DNA from: JBBDNC01 sp040877875 | GTDB lineage: Bacteria; Bacteroidota; Rhodothermia; Balneolales; Balneolaceae | Assembly (NCBI GenBank): GCA_040877875.1 | Contig: JBBDNC010000146.1 | Coordinates: forward strand, 1-64,000 | Reading direction: 5' to 3' | DNA: 64,000 nucleotides | Part shown: positions 17,356 through 26,847 of the stretch, piece after piece | Layout: every line of letters starts with the position of its first letter | Numbering within the stretch: position 1 is the first letter of the stretch | Translations under genes and position numbers: made by a program | The notes under the pieces: model-generated | Told to the model about the DNA's origin: nothing | The model's input: the letters and a program-made list of their open reading frames with translations, nothing else | The model's database searches: none

Positions 17356-19017
17356 ATGAAAATATTTAAATTAAAATATCTGTTATCAGCACTCATTCTG
17401 GCATCTTTTGTCGTCGTATCCTGTGATGTTCTGGATGAGGAGATTGTTTCCGGTGTTACAGCCGATGTCCATTACAACACCCCGGAAGGGTTTGAGGATG
17501 CTGTCAATGCCGCTTACGTTCAACTTCGCCAGTACTATGGTTCTGAACATGGCGGAAATCTGAACGCTATGGGAACGGACATCATTTCCAATGGCGGGCA
17601 CGGTGGCTTCCATTACATGAACCAATATACGGCCGGGCTGAATTCGGAGTCCTCCCCGTTCTGGCATATATGGAACAATTTCTATCAGGCGATCAACACC
17701 TGTAATGCGGCAATCAACCGTTCCGAAGATGCGGATATGCCCCAGGCGGAAAAAAACGTAAAGATCGCGGAAGTCCGTTACTTGCGGGCTCACTACTACT
17801 TCCTTTTGGTTCAGAACTTCGGGCCGATTCACCTTTCGCTTGAAGAAACCATTGGAGTGGAGACCGAAGCAAACCGAACTTCCGAGGATGTCGTCTACGA
17901 AGCGATTATCGATGACCTGGAATTTGCCATTCAAAATTTGCCGGCGACCCAGAGTGAATTCGGACGAGCTACCGAACCGGCAGCCAAACATATGCTTTCA
18001 CTGGTACTGTTGACTCGGGGACAAACCAGCTTTGCTCAATCGGATGATTTTGCAAGAGCCGCTTCTCTCGCCGATGAAGTGATTAACAATTACAACCACC
18101 GGCTGCTGGATGACTTTGCAGATGTCTTTGACCACGACAACGAACAGAATGACGAGGTCATCTGGTCTGTTCAGTATACCCAGGATCCTCTCATCAATGA
18201 CCCGGGCAACCATAGCCATCTCCATTACAGGCCGTGGTATGAGGTGTTTAGTGACGGGCTCGACCGTGCGCTCGAACCCGGATATGGCCGTCCCTGGATT
18301 CGTTTCCGGCCATCACCGTTCGGAATGGAGAACTTCCGCCCGCTGGATGTGGATTCGAGGTATGACAAATCCTTTCAGGATGTCTGGTATTTCAACACGA
18401 CAAACGGTATTCCGGACGGAGCCGCTGTTGGGGATACGGCAATCTGGGTAACGGATGAGTTTCTAACCCAGCAGGATGTGGATGAAGTCGAGGCAAGGCT
18501 TCCGGGCGTAAACCTGATGACCTGGAATTCTGATAACGAGGGAGATCCGTGGTACTGGCATATCAATATGTTCCCGAATCTGAAAAAAGTGGACGACTTC
18601 AAGCGTCCGTCCGTCAACGAAGCGAACGGTTCGCGGGATTATATTGTCTACCGCCTTGCAGAGACCTTACTCAATGCTGCGGAAGCATTGTTTATGGACG
18701 GCCGCGCGAATGAGGCCGTACCCTATGTCAACGCAGTGCGCCGGAGAGCAGCCTTCCCCGGGATGGAAGATCAGATAATGATCACAGCTTCGGATATCGA
18801 CCTGGATTTCCTCCTTGATGAACGGGCCCGGGAGTTATATGGAGAACAAAAACGGTGGCTGGATCTGAAACGAACCGGCAAACTTGTGGAAAGGGTCCGC
18901 CGTTATAACCCGACCGTGGGTGCGGAAAATATACAGGAACACCATGTGCTCAGGCCGATTCCTGCGAATCAGCTTACACGGACAACGAATGATTATTCGC
19001 AGAATCCCGGATATTAA
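17356..19017 (+). CDS. SusD/RagB-type glycan-binding lipoprotein
   Basis: A 553-residue surface lipoprotein that caps the SusC barrel and captures glycan. The signal peptide ends in the lipobox FVVVSC, so Cys becomes the acylated N-terminus. The N-terminal TPR-like SusD part has YVQLRQYYG, the central part EVRYLRAHYYFLLVQNFGP, and the C-terminal part DFLLDERARELYGEQKRWLDLKRTG, all family hallmarks. The open frame begins with a GTG at 17347, but the ATG at 17356 has an AAAGG site at good distance. It directly follows susC. A hairpin after the stop (19066-19112) may reduce transcription into the genes downstream. Confidence 0.95.
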   Translation: MKIFKLKYLLSALILASFVVVSCDVLDEEIVSGVTADVHYNTPEGFEDAVNAAYVQLRQYYGSEHGGNLNAMGTDIISNGGHGGFHYMNQYTAGLNSESSPFWHIWNNFYQAINTCNAAINRSEDADMPQAEKNVKIAEVRYLRAHYYFLLVQNFGPIHLSLEETIGVETEANRTSEDVVYEAIIDDLEFAIQNLPATQSEFGRATEPAAKHMLSLVLLTRGQTSFAQSDDFARAASLADEVINNYNHRLLDDFADVFDHDNEQNDEVIWSVQYTQDPLINDPGNHSHLHYRPWYEVFSDGLDRALEPGYGRPWIRFRPSPFGMENFRPLDVDSRYDKSFQDVWYFNTTNGIPDGAAVGDTAIWVTDEFLTQQDVDEVEARLPGVNLMTWNSDNEGDPWYWHINMFPNLKKVDDFKRPSVNEANGSRDYIVYRLAETLLNAAEALFMDGRANEAVPYVNAVRRRAAFPGMEDQIMITASDIDLDFLLDERARELYGEQKRWLDLKRTGKLVERVRRYNPTVGAENIQEHHVLRPIPANQLTRTTNDYSQNPGY

Positions 19018-19065
19018 TTAACCGTCGCGAATATTGACATAATACCTGAAATCACCTACCCTGAG

Positions 19066-19112
19066 AATGCTGTCTTAAAGGAATACAGATGACCCTTTAA
19101 GGCAGCATTTTT
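19066..19112 (+). terminator. Hairpin with T-run after susD
   Basis: AATGCTGTCTTAAAGG pairs with CCTTTAAGGCAGCATT (one mismatch) and ends in five T. It can act as an intrinsic terminator or attenuator, so that susCD mRNA exceeds that of the downstream genes, as is common in Sus-like operons. Confidence 0.65.
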
Positions 19113-19162
19113 CACTAGTTATGTCATATCTTATTAATTTATATCATTTTGGAAGAAATAAG

Positions 19163-21205
19163 ATGGGTTGTACGCTTATGAATTTGTATCAGATAAAACA
19201 AACTGTTCTGAAGGCGGTATGCCTTTTTTGCCTCTCTCCACTTCTTATGATCATGGAGCCTTATTCCGTTCTATATGCTCAGACCGGCCCTGTGGCTGAA
19301 TTTTCTGTGTATGCGGGCAAGGATAAAAGAGTGAACACACCGGTAAGTGCAAGCCTGGAAGGCGTCCCGCTGCAGTTCGATGGCACCGGCAGATATCAGT
19401 TGTTTGAGATTACCGGGGGAATTGACGAACCGGTTGCTTCGCAGTGGATTCCGGGAAATCCGGACCGTCTGACCTGGATCCTGGAGGGGGAAACCAGCCC
19501 GGGGGTGGTTAGATCGTATGAATTGAGACTCACCGACCCGGCTGAAGAAAGTGCCGGCGAAGCCGAACGGGAAGATGTAAGGGTATCGGATAACGGGGAA
19601 GAGTTGACCTTGAACATTGCTGATAAACCTGTGTTAACTTACCGGTATGCAGTGAAGGATGTGCCCGAAGGGGTGGAGGAGATATACCGGAGGGGCGGAT
19701 ATATCCATCCGGTCTGGTCGCCCGCTGGAGAAGTCCTGAGCCGGATCCAACCCCCGGATCACTACCACCATTATGGTCTCTGGAATCCCTGGACCCGCAC
19801 GGAATTTGAAGGGCGTGAAGTGGATTTCTGGAATCTTGCCAAAGGCCAGGGAACCGTGCGTGCCGAACATGTAATGGAACGGACCGAGGGACAAGTATTC
19901 GGCGGGTTTAAATCAGTTCACGACCATGTCGATTTTACGGGACCTGAAGGTGAAAAGGTCGCTCTCAATGAACAGTGGGAAGTGAATGTTTGGAACGCAG
20001 ACCCGGATCAAAATGTATGGCTGGTCGACTTTGTCTCCACTCTTGCCCCCGCAACGGACGAGCCGTTAACGATCAAGGAATATCGATATCAGGGCTTTAG
20101 CCTGCGGGCAACTGAAAAATGGAATGACGACAATACGGACCTTCTCACCTCAGAAGGTTTCGACAAAAGCAACGCCAACGCAACACGTGCCCGGTGGATT
20201 GATGTGAACGGTGTTTCCGGTGTGGAGGCAGGCAGCTCGGGTATTTTGTTTATGACCCATCCTGCCAATTACAATTATCCGGAGCAGTTGAGAATCTGGC
20301 CCGTAGGTGCCAACCAGGGTGTGGAAAATGTTTACATTAATTTTAACCCGGCACAGGATCGTGATTTTAAACTCCACCCCGGCAAAACGTATACCCTGAA
20401 GCACCGAATGTTGATCTATGACGGGAAAATAGATTCGGCAAAAGCTGAACGGTATTGGGTAAATTATGTTAATCCGCCCAGGGTCGAGGTTCATCCGGTC
20501 GGTGCCCTGAAAGGAGCAAAAGTACTGGTTTATACGAAAAACGGTGAAGGATATGTGCATGAGAATATTCCCAGCAGTATCGAAGCGATTGAAAAACTGG
20601 GTGAGGAGTATGGATTCTCGGTAGATGCTTCGGACGATCCGTCCCTCTTTACAGAGGAAAACCTGAAACAATACGATGTACTGATTTTTTCCAATACCAA
20701 TAACGAAACATTTGATACCGACCGGCAAAGAAAAGCCTTACAGTCTTACATCCGTAACGGGGGAGGATTCGTGGGTATACATTCGGCCACCGGCTCTGAA
20801 CGCGACTGGCCATGGTTTTCCAAATTGGCGGGAGGTAATTTTGAACGTCATGCACCCAGGCAGGACTTTACCGTTGAGGTCACCAACCGGGCCCACCCCT
20901 CCACTTCCTTTTTACCGGATCGCTGGGAGATCACGGATGATGAATGCTACTATCTTAAAGAGATCAACCCGAAAATAAACGTACTGCTGTCTGCCGACCT
21001 GTCAACGGTAACGGATGAGGAAATGAGTGAATATCCCGGTCAGATTTTTGGAGACTCTTTTCCCCTTGCCTGGTACCAGGAATTCGACGGCGGACGCCAA
21101 TGGTATACTTCTCTGGGCCACCGTTCGGAACAATATGAAGACCCGGTGTTTATGAGGCATATACTGGGAGGGCTCCAGTGGGTGGTCAATGGAGTATCTC
21201 GTTAA
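19163..21205 (+). CDS. Exported DUF6807 (PmoA-like) and ThuA fusion protein
   Basis: A 680-residue secreted protein with a signal peptide ending near VLYAQTG. Residues about 25-420 match the DUF6807/'PmoA' family (IHPVWSPAGEVLSRIQPPDHYHHYGLWN block). Residues about 430-680 match the ThuA glutamine-amidotransferase-like fold (AKVLVYTKNGEGYVHEN, YIRNGGGFVGIHSAT, SLGHRSEQYEDPVFMRHILG). The PmoA label is historical; nothing suggests methane oxidation. ThuA proteins occur with sugar dehydrogenases, and some function in 3-keto-sugar metabolism. ATG 19163 has a GGAAG site and gives the best signal peptide; the frame opens at 19121. It is followed by two oxidoreductases. Confidence 0.85.
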   Translation: MGCTLMNLYQIKQTVLKAVCLFCLSPLLMIMEPYSVLYAQTGPVAEFSVYAGKDKRVNTPVSASLEGVPLQFDGTGRYQLFEITGGIDEPVASQWIPGNPDRLTWILEGETSPGVVRSYELRLTDPAEESAGEAEREDVRVSDNGEELTLNIADKPVLTYRYAVKDVPEGVEEIYRRGGYIHPVWSPAGEVLSRIQPPDHYHHYGLWNPWTRTEFEGREVDFWNLAKGQGTVRAEHVMERTEGQVFGGFKSVHDHVDFTGPEGEKVALNEQWEVNVWNADPDQNVWLVDFVSTLAPATDEPLTIKEYRYQGFSLRATEKWNDDNTDLLTSEGFDKSNANATRARWIDVNGVSGVEAGSSGILFMTHPANYNYPEQLRIWPVGANQGVENVYINFNPAQDRDFKLHPGKTYTLKHRMLIYDGKIDSAKAERYWVNYVNPPRVEVHPVGALKGAKVLVYTKNGEGYVHENIPSSIEAIEKLGEEYGFSVDASDDPSLFTEENLKQYDVLIFSNTNNETFDTDRQRKALQSYIRNGGGFVGIHSATGSERDWPWFSKLAGGNFERHAPRQDFTVEVTNRAHPSTSFLPDRWEITDDECYYLKEINPKINVLLSADLSTVTDEEMSEYPGQIFGDSFPLAWYQEFDGGRQWYTSLGHRSEQYEDPVFMRHILGGLQWVVNGVSR

Positions 21206-21266
21206 CCTGAACTTTCCGGGTTAGAATTCGGAAATACGACCTTTTAATCCCTAAAACTGAATAATC

Positions 21267-22715
21267 ATGAAGAAAAAACATCAGAATAAACTTCAAAAAG
21301 GCAGCGGCCTTACACGACGTGAATATCTGAAGACATCCCTTCTGGGTACAGCCGGGTTATTTATGGCTCCAAGCATCGTGCCTTCCACGGTATTCGGAAA
21401 AACTGCCCCAAGCAACAAGATCCATATAGCCCAAATCGGATGCGGCCGGATTGCGCGGGGTCATGACCTGCCGGAAACCCTGAAGGAAGACGATGTTCGT
21501 GTTGTGGCCGTAAGTGATGTGGACAGAAACAGGATGGAAGACGGCAAACGCTTCATTGAAGGGTGGTACGAAAAGGAGAAAAATCAAAAGAACTTTGTGA
21601 ATGTTCAAATGTACCAGGATTTCCGGGAGATGATTGAAAATGCAGAGATTGACGCCGTGGTGATCAGTACGCCTGATCATGCCCATGTCCTGCCTACCCT
21701 CTATGCTGCAGTAAACGGCAAGGACGTTTATCTTCAAAAACCGCACTCCCTGACGCTGGAAGAAGGTCGTATCATGAGTAATGTTTTGCAGCGAATGGGG
21801 ACGGTATTTCAGGTTGGAAGCCAACAACGTGCCATGACACCATGGCCCCAGTTCAAGCGAGCCTGTGAGCTGGTACGTAACGGACGGATCGGCCAGCTCC
21901 ATACGATTAAAATAGGACTGCCGGGGGATCCGGCCGGGGGCGACCCGACTCCGATGCCGGTCCCGGAAAACCTGGACTATGATATGTGGCTGGGAACTAC
22001 ACCGGTGGTTCCGTATACCGTAGACAGAGTCCATCCCCTCGAGGGTTACAGCCGGCCCGGCTGGCTGCGGTGCGAACAGTTTTCCGCCGGGATGATCACT
22101 GGCTGGGGAGCTCACCATATCGATACGGCCCATTGGGGAATGGGAACCGAGTATACCGGTCCTGTTGAAATTGAGGCCGAAGCGGAGTTCCCGACCGATG
22201 GTCTCTGGACGGTTCACGGCAAATTCAAGGTCGAGGCAAAATATGCCAACGGGGTGACGATGTATATTACCGGCGACTATCCCAACGGGGTTCGATTTGA
22301 AGGAGAGGACGGATGGATTTTTGTGACACGAGGACCGGCCCAGGTTACCGCCAGTGATCCGGACACCGGGAATCCAGAGGAAGCCCCGCTGCAGGCAAGC
22401 AACCCGTCAATCCTGAATTCAGAAATGGGTCCCAATGAACTGCATCTGAAAGGTGTGGAAGGCGAAGAGCACCATACGAACTGGATCAGGCATATCAGGA
22501 ACCGGCGGCTGGATACGTCTGCCCCCGCCGAAGTATCCCACCGATCTACCTCGGCATGTTTAATTTCGCATATCGCCATGAAGCTCCCACGCAAGCTTTA
22601 CTGGGATCCGATCAACGAGCGGTTTAAAGATGACGATGAAGCCAATGCCATGCTGTCCAGGCCTCAACGGTATCCGTACCGGATCTCAGAGGTGCCCGGT
22701 TTGAAAATGGGATAG
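21267..22715 (+). CDS. Tat-exported Gfo/Idh/MocA-family oxidoreductase
   Basis: A 482-residue NAD(P)-dependent sugar oxidoreductase. The N-terminus carries a twin-arginine signal, TRREYLKTSLLGTAGLF, so it is exported folded with its cofactor. The Rossmann part follows: IHIAQIGCGRIARGHD, then DAVVISTPDHAH. The usual EKP motif is QKP here (DVYLQKPHSLTLEE), a variant common in exported members. The C-terminal half includes GWGAHHIDTAHWGMG with the active-site His. As a glucose-fructose-oxidoreductase-like enzyme it may act on oligosaccharides in the periplasm; the substrate is unknown. It lies in line with the DUF6807-ThuA gene and a second family member. Confidence 0.92.
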   Translation: MKKKHQNKLQKGSGLTRREYLKTSLLGTAGLFMAPSIVPSTVFGKTAPSNKIHIAQIGCGRIARGHDLPETLKEDDVRVVAVSDVDRNRMEDGKRFIEGWYEKEKNQKNFVNVQMYQDFREMIENAEIDAVVISTPDHAHVLPTLYAAVNGKDVYLQKPHSLTLEEGRIMSNVLQRMGTVFQVGSQQRAMTPWPQFKRACELVRNGRIGQLHTIKIGLPGDPAGGDPTPMPVPENLDYDMWLGTTPVVPYTVDRVHPLEGYSRPGWLRCEQFSAGMITGWGAHHIDTAHWGMGTEYTGPVEIEAEAEFPTDGLWTVHGKFKVEAKYANGVTMYITGDYPNGVRFEGEDGWIFVTRGPAQVTASDPDTGNPEEAPLQASNPSILNSEMGPNELHLKGVEGEEHHTNWIRHIRNRRLDTSAPAEVSHRSTSACLISHIAMKLPRKLYWDPINERFKDDDEANAMLSRPQRYPYRISEVPGLKMG

Positions 22716-22988
22716 AAGGAAAAGCAACAAAGCAGGGCAAGAGGGTTATCCGTCATGGGCTCAACGTAGTTGAGTTGCCGGCTGCGGGGATGGACCGAGT
22801 GTGTAGAGTAACCGTTCCGCAGCATTGGGAGTTTCATCCGGGATTCAAAATTAAAAGCCGGATGAACAGGGATCGGATCCGTCTCCGGCTTGAATGGCTC
22901 GATCGTCATCCTCTTTTTTGAATAAACATAAAATTGAATTTAATTGTATTGTTTTTCGGTTCATGAAAAAAGTAACCCATACCATTTT

Positions 22989-24386
22989 ATGAAAAATTAC
23001 AGGTTCCTGTTTCTGATGATCTTTATGGTAATGACGACTCTGACTGCCTGCCGCCAGGAAAATCCGGAGAGCGGGTTTACAGGAGCTGAAAACGAAGTGA
23101 AAATTATGACCCTCAACCCGGGTCACTTTCATGCAGGCCTGGTCCATAAATATGATTATGGCCAGGTGGATCCGGTGGTTCATATCTATGCGCCGGAAGG
23201 GAATGAACTCGAGAGTCACCTGGCCCTCCTTGAACGGTTTAATACGCGGGAGGAGAATCCGACAAACTGGATTCCGAGAGTATACCGGGGACAGGATTAT
23301 CTGGAACAAATGCTACGGGAAAAGCCGGGAAATGTCATGGTTGTGGCCGGCAATAACGCCAGAAAGATCGAGTATATTCATCAGGCTGTTGAAGCCGGAA
23401 TCCATGTGCTTTCGGATAAACCGATGGTGATCCACCCGGATCATTTCAGCCTTCTGAAGCAAACCCTGGAGCATGCGGATCAAAACGGGCTTCTTGTCAA
23501 TGATATCATGACCGAGCGGCATGAAATTACTTCTATCCTGCAAAAAGAACTTTCACAAATGCCGGAATTGTTCGGCGAAATGCTGCAGGGAACGCCGGAT
23601 GACCCGGCCATTACCAAGGAAAGCGTCCACTACTTTTCCAAAATCGTTGCTGGAGAACCCCTGGTTCGCCCCGCATGGTTTTTTGACGTAACACAGCAGG
23701 GAGAAGCCATTGTGGATGTATCCACTCACCTTGTGGACCTGATCCTGTGGCAGAGTTTCCCGGGTGATCCCATTGATTATGAAGACCCTGCCGACGGAGT
23801 AGAAGTGCTCTCGGCCCGAAGCTGGGAGACGGAGCTGACTCCCGCCCAGTTTCAAAAAGTTACGAAACAGGAGGCTTTTCCGGAATATCTGATGAAGAAC
23901 GTAGACGAGAATTCTGTGCTCGGCGTTGCCGCTAACGGGGAGTTTACGTTCAGGGTGAAAGGTGTTCATGGAAAAGTTTCGGTTCGATGGGGTTTTGAAA
24001 ATCCCGCAGGGGGTGATACACACTATTCAATCATGAGGGGTACCCGGGCAAATCTGACTATTCGCCAGGATGAAGAACAGGATTTTAACGCTACCTTGTA
24101 TGTGGAGCCGGCCGGTGAAGTCAATCAACAACAGTTTGAAACCACGCTTCGTGAATCGCTGGCAAGTTTGAGTGACCGGTACCCGGGGCTTTCTGCCGAA
24201 CCTACTGAATTCGGCTGGAAAATATTGATTCCCGGTGAATTTTTGGAAGGTCACGAAGAACACTTTACAAGGGTTACAGAGTTGTATCTCGATTCTCTCG
24301 TGGAAGGCCGGTTATCGGAATGGGAACGGACAAACCTGCTGACCAAATATTACATGACAACCCGTGCTTATGAGTTGAGCAGATAA
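22989..24386 (+). CDS. Lipoprotein Gfo/Idh/MocA-like oxidoreductase with divergent cofactor loop
   Basis: A 465-residue protein with a Sec lipoprotein signal (lipobox LTAC, about residue 20). It has a Gfo/Idh-like N-terminal fold and the 'putative oxidoreductase C-terminal' domain. The loop that is GxGxxG in ordinary members reads NPGHFHAG. The EKP position is DKP (HVLSDKPMVIHP), and a conserved QGEAIVDVSTHLVDL block follows. Anchoring at the membrane with an altered glycine loop leaves NAD(P) use open. The open frame begins at 22944, but ATG 22989 gives the signal peptide. It follows the Tat oxidoreductase after 273 bp and precedes an SDR. Hydrolyase or epimerase-like chemistry is an alternative. 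Confidence 0.85.
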   Translation: MKNYRFLFLMIFMVMTTLTACRQENPESGFTGAENEVKIMTLNPGHFHAGLVHKYDYGQVDPVVHIYAPEGNELESHLALLERFNTREENPTNWIPRVYRGQDYLEQMLREKPGNVMVVAGNNARKIEYIHQAVEAGIHVLSDKPMVIHPDHFSLLKQTLEHADQNGLLVNDIMTERHEITSILQKELSQMPELFGEMLQGTPDDPAITKESVHYFSKIVAGEPLVRPAWFFDVTQQGEAIVDVSTHLVDLILWQSFPGDPIDYEDPADGVEVLSARSWETELTPAQFQKVTKQEAFPEYLMKNVDENSVLGVAANGEFTFRVKGVHGKVSVRWGFENPAGGDTHYSIMRGTRANLTIRQDEEQDFNATLYVEPAGEVNQQQFETTLRESLASLSDRYPGLSAEPTEFGWKILIPGEFLEGHEEHFTRVTELYLDSLVEGRLSEWERTNLLTKYYMTTRAYELSR

Positions 24387-24441
24387 GCAGCGGAATTTTT
24401 TAAAATGATAATCTTGTATAAATATAAATTAATCGTACGGA

Positions 24442-25200
24442 ATGAGTTCATTATTTGATCTGGATGGAAAGCTGGCTGTGATAACAGGTGGCGGCACAGG
24501 ACTGGGCTACGGTATTTCCAAAGCGTTTGTGGAAGCCGGCGCAAGAATTGTGATGACCGGAAGAAGGGAAAACAAACTGGCAGAAGCTTGTAAGAAGCTG
24601 GGGGATCGTGCCACCTATATTGTCAATGATGTAACGGATCTGGATTCGCTGCCTGCCTTCGCAGATCAGGTTGAAACCGAGCATGGAGCGATCGATATAT
24701 TGGTCAATAATGCCGGGATCAATATGAAAAAATATATACTGGATATTACGGACGAAGAATTTCAAAATATTTTACAAACCAATTTGAACGGTGTCTATGC
24801 ACTGACAAGAGAGGTTGGAAGGAAAATGGCTGCGCGCGAGAGCGGGTCTGTAATTATGATTACTTCTATGGCTGCCATGTACGGCATCCCCCAGGTGAGC
24901 CCCTATACGGCTTCCAAGACCGCTGTACTGGGCCTGACCCGTTCCCTTGCTGTAGAATTGTCTCCAAAAGGAGTGAGGGTGAATGCCATTGCTCCGGGAT
25001 TTATTGATTCACCCATGCTTCGGAAAGCTTTTAAATCCGATCAGGGGCGGGAACGAAGAGTGTTGGAAAGGACTCCCATGAAAAAACTTGGAGAGCCGGA
25101 GGATGTAGCCTGTGCTGCCGTTTATCTGGCTTCGGAAGCTTCGAAGTTTATTACCGGCGTGAACCTACCGGTCGACGGTGGAAATTCGATCGGGTTTTAG
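24442..25200 (+). CDS. SDR-family oxidoreductase
   Basis: A 252-residue classical short-chain dehydrogenase. The cofactor motif TGGGTGLG, the NNAG motif, catalytic Ser142, Tyr155 and Lys159 (YTASK) and the C-terminal GVNLPVDGGNS are all present. It resembles 2-deoxy-D-gluconate or 2-dehydro-3-deoxy-D-gluconate dehydrogenases (KduD) and SDR-type mannonate oxidoreductases. In this locus a fructuronate/mannonate or 3-keto-sugar reductase role is plausible, but motifs do not decide it. Cytoplasmic. It begins 56 bp after the lipoprotein oxidoreductase and precedes the GH67 remnant, so is likely in the same transcript. Confidence 0.9.
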   Translation: MSSLFDLDGKLAVITGGGTGLGYGISKAFVEAGARIVMTGRRENKLAEACKKLGDRATYIVNDVTDLDSLPAFADQVETEHGAIDILVNNAGINMKKYILDITDEEFQNILQTNLNGVYALTREVGRKMAARESGSVIMITSMAAMYGIPQVSPYTASKTAVLGLTRSLAVELSPKGVRVNAIAPGFIDSPMLRKAFKSDQGRERRVLERTPMKKLGEPEDVACAAVYLASEASKFITGVNLPVDGGNSIGF

Positions 25201-25259
25201 AAGCAGGTCTACAGGATTCGGCGGGAAAAAAGAGGATATGTCTGTTTAAGTTAATCCGG

Positions 25260-25568
25260 ATGAAAATTAATAAAACCATGAAGAACGATTTTTTTAGGTT
25301 CTGTAAATTTCTGTTGTGTACGGGAATCCTCCTTTTTGTTTTTGAAACCACCCCCCTGAATGCAGAAGATGGCTATCGTCTTTGGTTGAGGTATGACCTG
25401 ATTCAGGATCAGGAGAAACTGGATGTTTACAGGAACCAACTCAAGCAGGTTGTATTAAAAGGGAATTCACCCAAATTGACGGCCGTTAAAAATGATTGGA
25501 AAGAGTATGACTTTCAATGGAAGATGGATGATAGTTTTAATGTTTTTCCTGTTATCGGCAGGCTGTGA
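25260..25568 (+). pseudogene. N-terminal remnant of GH67 alpha-glucuronidase
   Basis: A 102-codon frame with a signal peptide (ending PLNA) followed by EDGYRLWLRYDLI and GNSPKL: the distinctive start of GH67 alpha-glucuronidases, which normally run to about 700 residues. Likeness ends near AVKNDWKE (about 25500). The frame then reads through the start of the GH10 xylanase gene out of phase and stops at 25568. The catalytic domain is therefore missing. The simplest account is a deletion that joined the GH67 start to the region just before the xylanase start. A secreted fragment could still be made, but it cannot be an enzyme. Confidence 0.8.
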
Positions 25569-26646
25569 TCAGACTTCCGTTCAGGAAGAGATTTCGATAC
25601 CGGCACTTCAGGAAGTATTCAGTGAAGATTTTTATATCGGAACGGCATTAAACCGGTCTCAGATTTTTGGACAGGACGAGCGAAGTTTAGAGCTGGTCAG
25701 AACTCACTTTAATACCATTACCCCGGAAAATATTCTCAAATGGCAGCACGTCCACCCCAATCCCGGGGAGTATAATTTTGAGCCGGCCGACCGGTATGTG
25801 GAATTCGGCGAGCAGGAAGACATGTTTATTGTCGGACACACCCTTGTCTGGCACAGCCAGACCCCTGACTGGGTATTTAAGGACGATGAAGGGGATCCCA
25901 TGAGCCGGGAAGCGATGATCGAGCGTATGAGGGATCATATCCACACGGTGGTGGGCCGCTATCAGGGCCGGATCGATGGATGGGATGTTGTCAATGAAGC
26001 CCTGAATGAAGACGGTTCCTTGCGGCAATCTCCCTGGCTTGAAATTATCGGAGAAGATTATATTTCCCTCGCATTCGAATTTGCCCGGGAGGCCGACCCT
26101 CAGGCTGAACTCTATTACAATGACTATTCTCTTGAAAATCCATCCAAACGTGAAGGGGCCGTCAGGCTGATCGAAAGCCTGCAGGAGCAGGGGGTCCCGG
26201 TTACCGGAATCGGAACCCAGGGACATTACAGTCTGGAATGGCCGCCTGTTGAGGAAGTGGATGCAACGATTTCCGCTTTTGCAAATCTGGGAATTGATGT
26301 GATGGTTACCGAGCTGGATGTAGATGTACTGCCCCGGGCCACAGACGGCCAGGGAGCGGATATCTCCCGTACTGCCGGGCCGGGGGTGGAGTTGAATCCA
26401 TATCCCGAAGCTCTGCCGGATTTGGTTCAGCAATCACTGGCCAGGCGATATGCACATCTTTTTGAAACATTCCTGCGCCACCGTGAGGTTTTGACCCGTG
26501 TTACATTCTGGGGGGTAACGGATGGTCACTCCTGGAAGAATAACTGGCCTGTTCGGGGAAGAACCAACTATCCGTTATTGTTTGATCGCAACTGGGAGCC
26601 CAAACCCGCCTTTCATTCCGTAGTAGAAGTTGCCCGTCGTGATTAA
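25507..26646 (+). CDS. GH10 endo-1,4-beta-xylanase, lipoprotein
   Basis: A 379-residue retaining xylanase. A short signal peptide ends in lipobox LLSAGC, so it is anchored to a membrane, probably exposed at the surface. The GH10 barrel carries the acid/base Glu164 in WDVVNEALNEDG and the nucleophile Glu269 in VTELDVD; HTLVWHSQTPDW and the late WGVTDGHSW are also conserved. It cuts internal bonds of xylan to yield oligomers for SusCD. ATG 25507 follows GGAAAG and gives the correct signal; an upstream in-frame ATG lies at 25492. Its start overlaps the tail of the GH67 remnant in another frame. Confidence 0.95.
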   Translation: MTFNGRWMIVLMFFLLSAGCDQTSVQEEISIPALQEVFSEDFYIGTALNRSQIFGQDERSLELVRTHFNTITPENILKWQHVHPNPGEYNFEPADRYVEFGEQEDMFIVGHTLVWHSQTPDWVFKDDEGDPMSREAMIERMRDHIHTVVGRYQGRIDGWDVVNEALNEDGSLRQSPWLEIIGEDYISLAFEFAREADPQAELYYNDYSLENPSKREGAVRLIESLQEQGVPVTGIGTQGHYSLEWPPVEEVDATISAFANLGIDVMVTELDVDVLPRATDGQGADISRTAGPGVELNPYPEALPDLVQQSLARRYAHLFETFLRHREVLTRVTFWGVTDGHSWKNNWPVRGRTNYPLLFDRNWEPKPAFHSVVEVARRD

Positions 26647-26847
26647 CGGAATAATTTAAAATCAGGTTGGCAAGATGTGTGATTAAACAATACCTTTCGA
26701 AATCGACTTTACCGGTATCGTTTCAACCAGGCGATGTGCGGGAAACAACAGGAAGCAAAGGATTTGTCCGACGACAGAATGAGCGCACAACCCCAACAAC
26801 ATTTGGTTGACATGACACCGGACTTACTTTAAAATTCCCAACGTTTC

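Noticed and set aside
26801..26822. TTGGTTGACATGACACC resembles the end of the 160-bp hairpin at 12301
   Set aside because: No matching left end within a few hundred bases, so an element cannot be supported.
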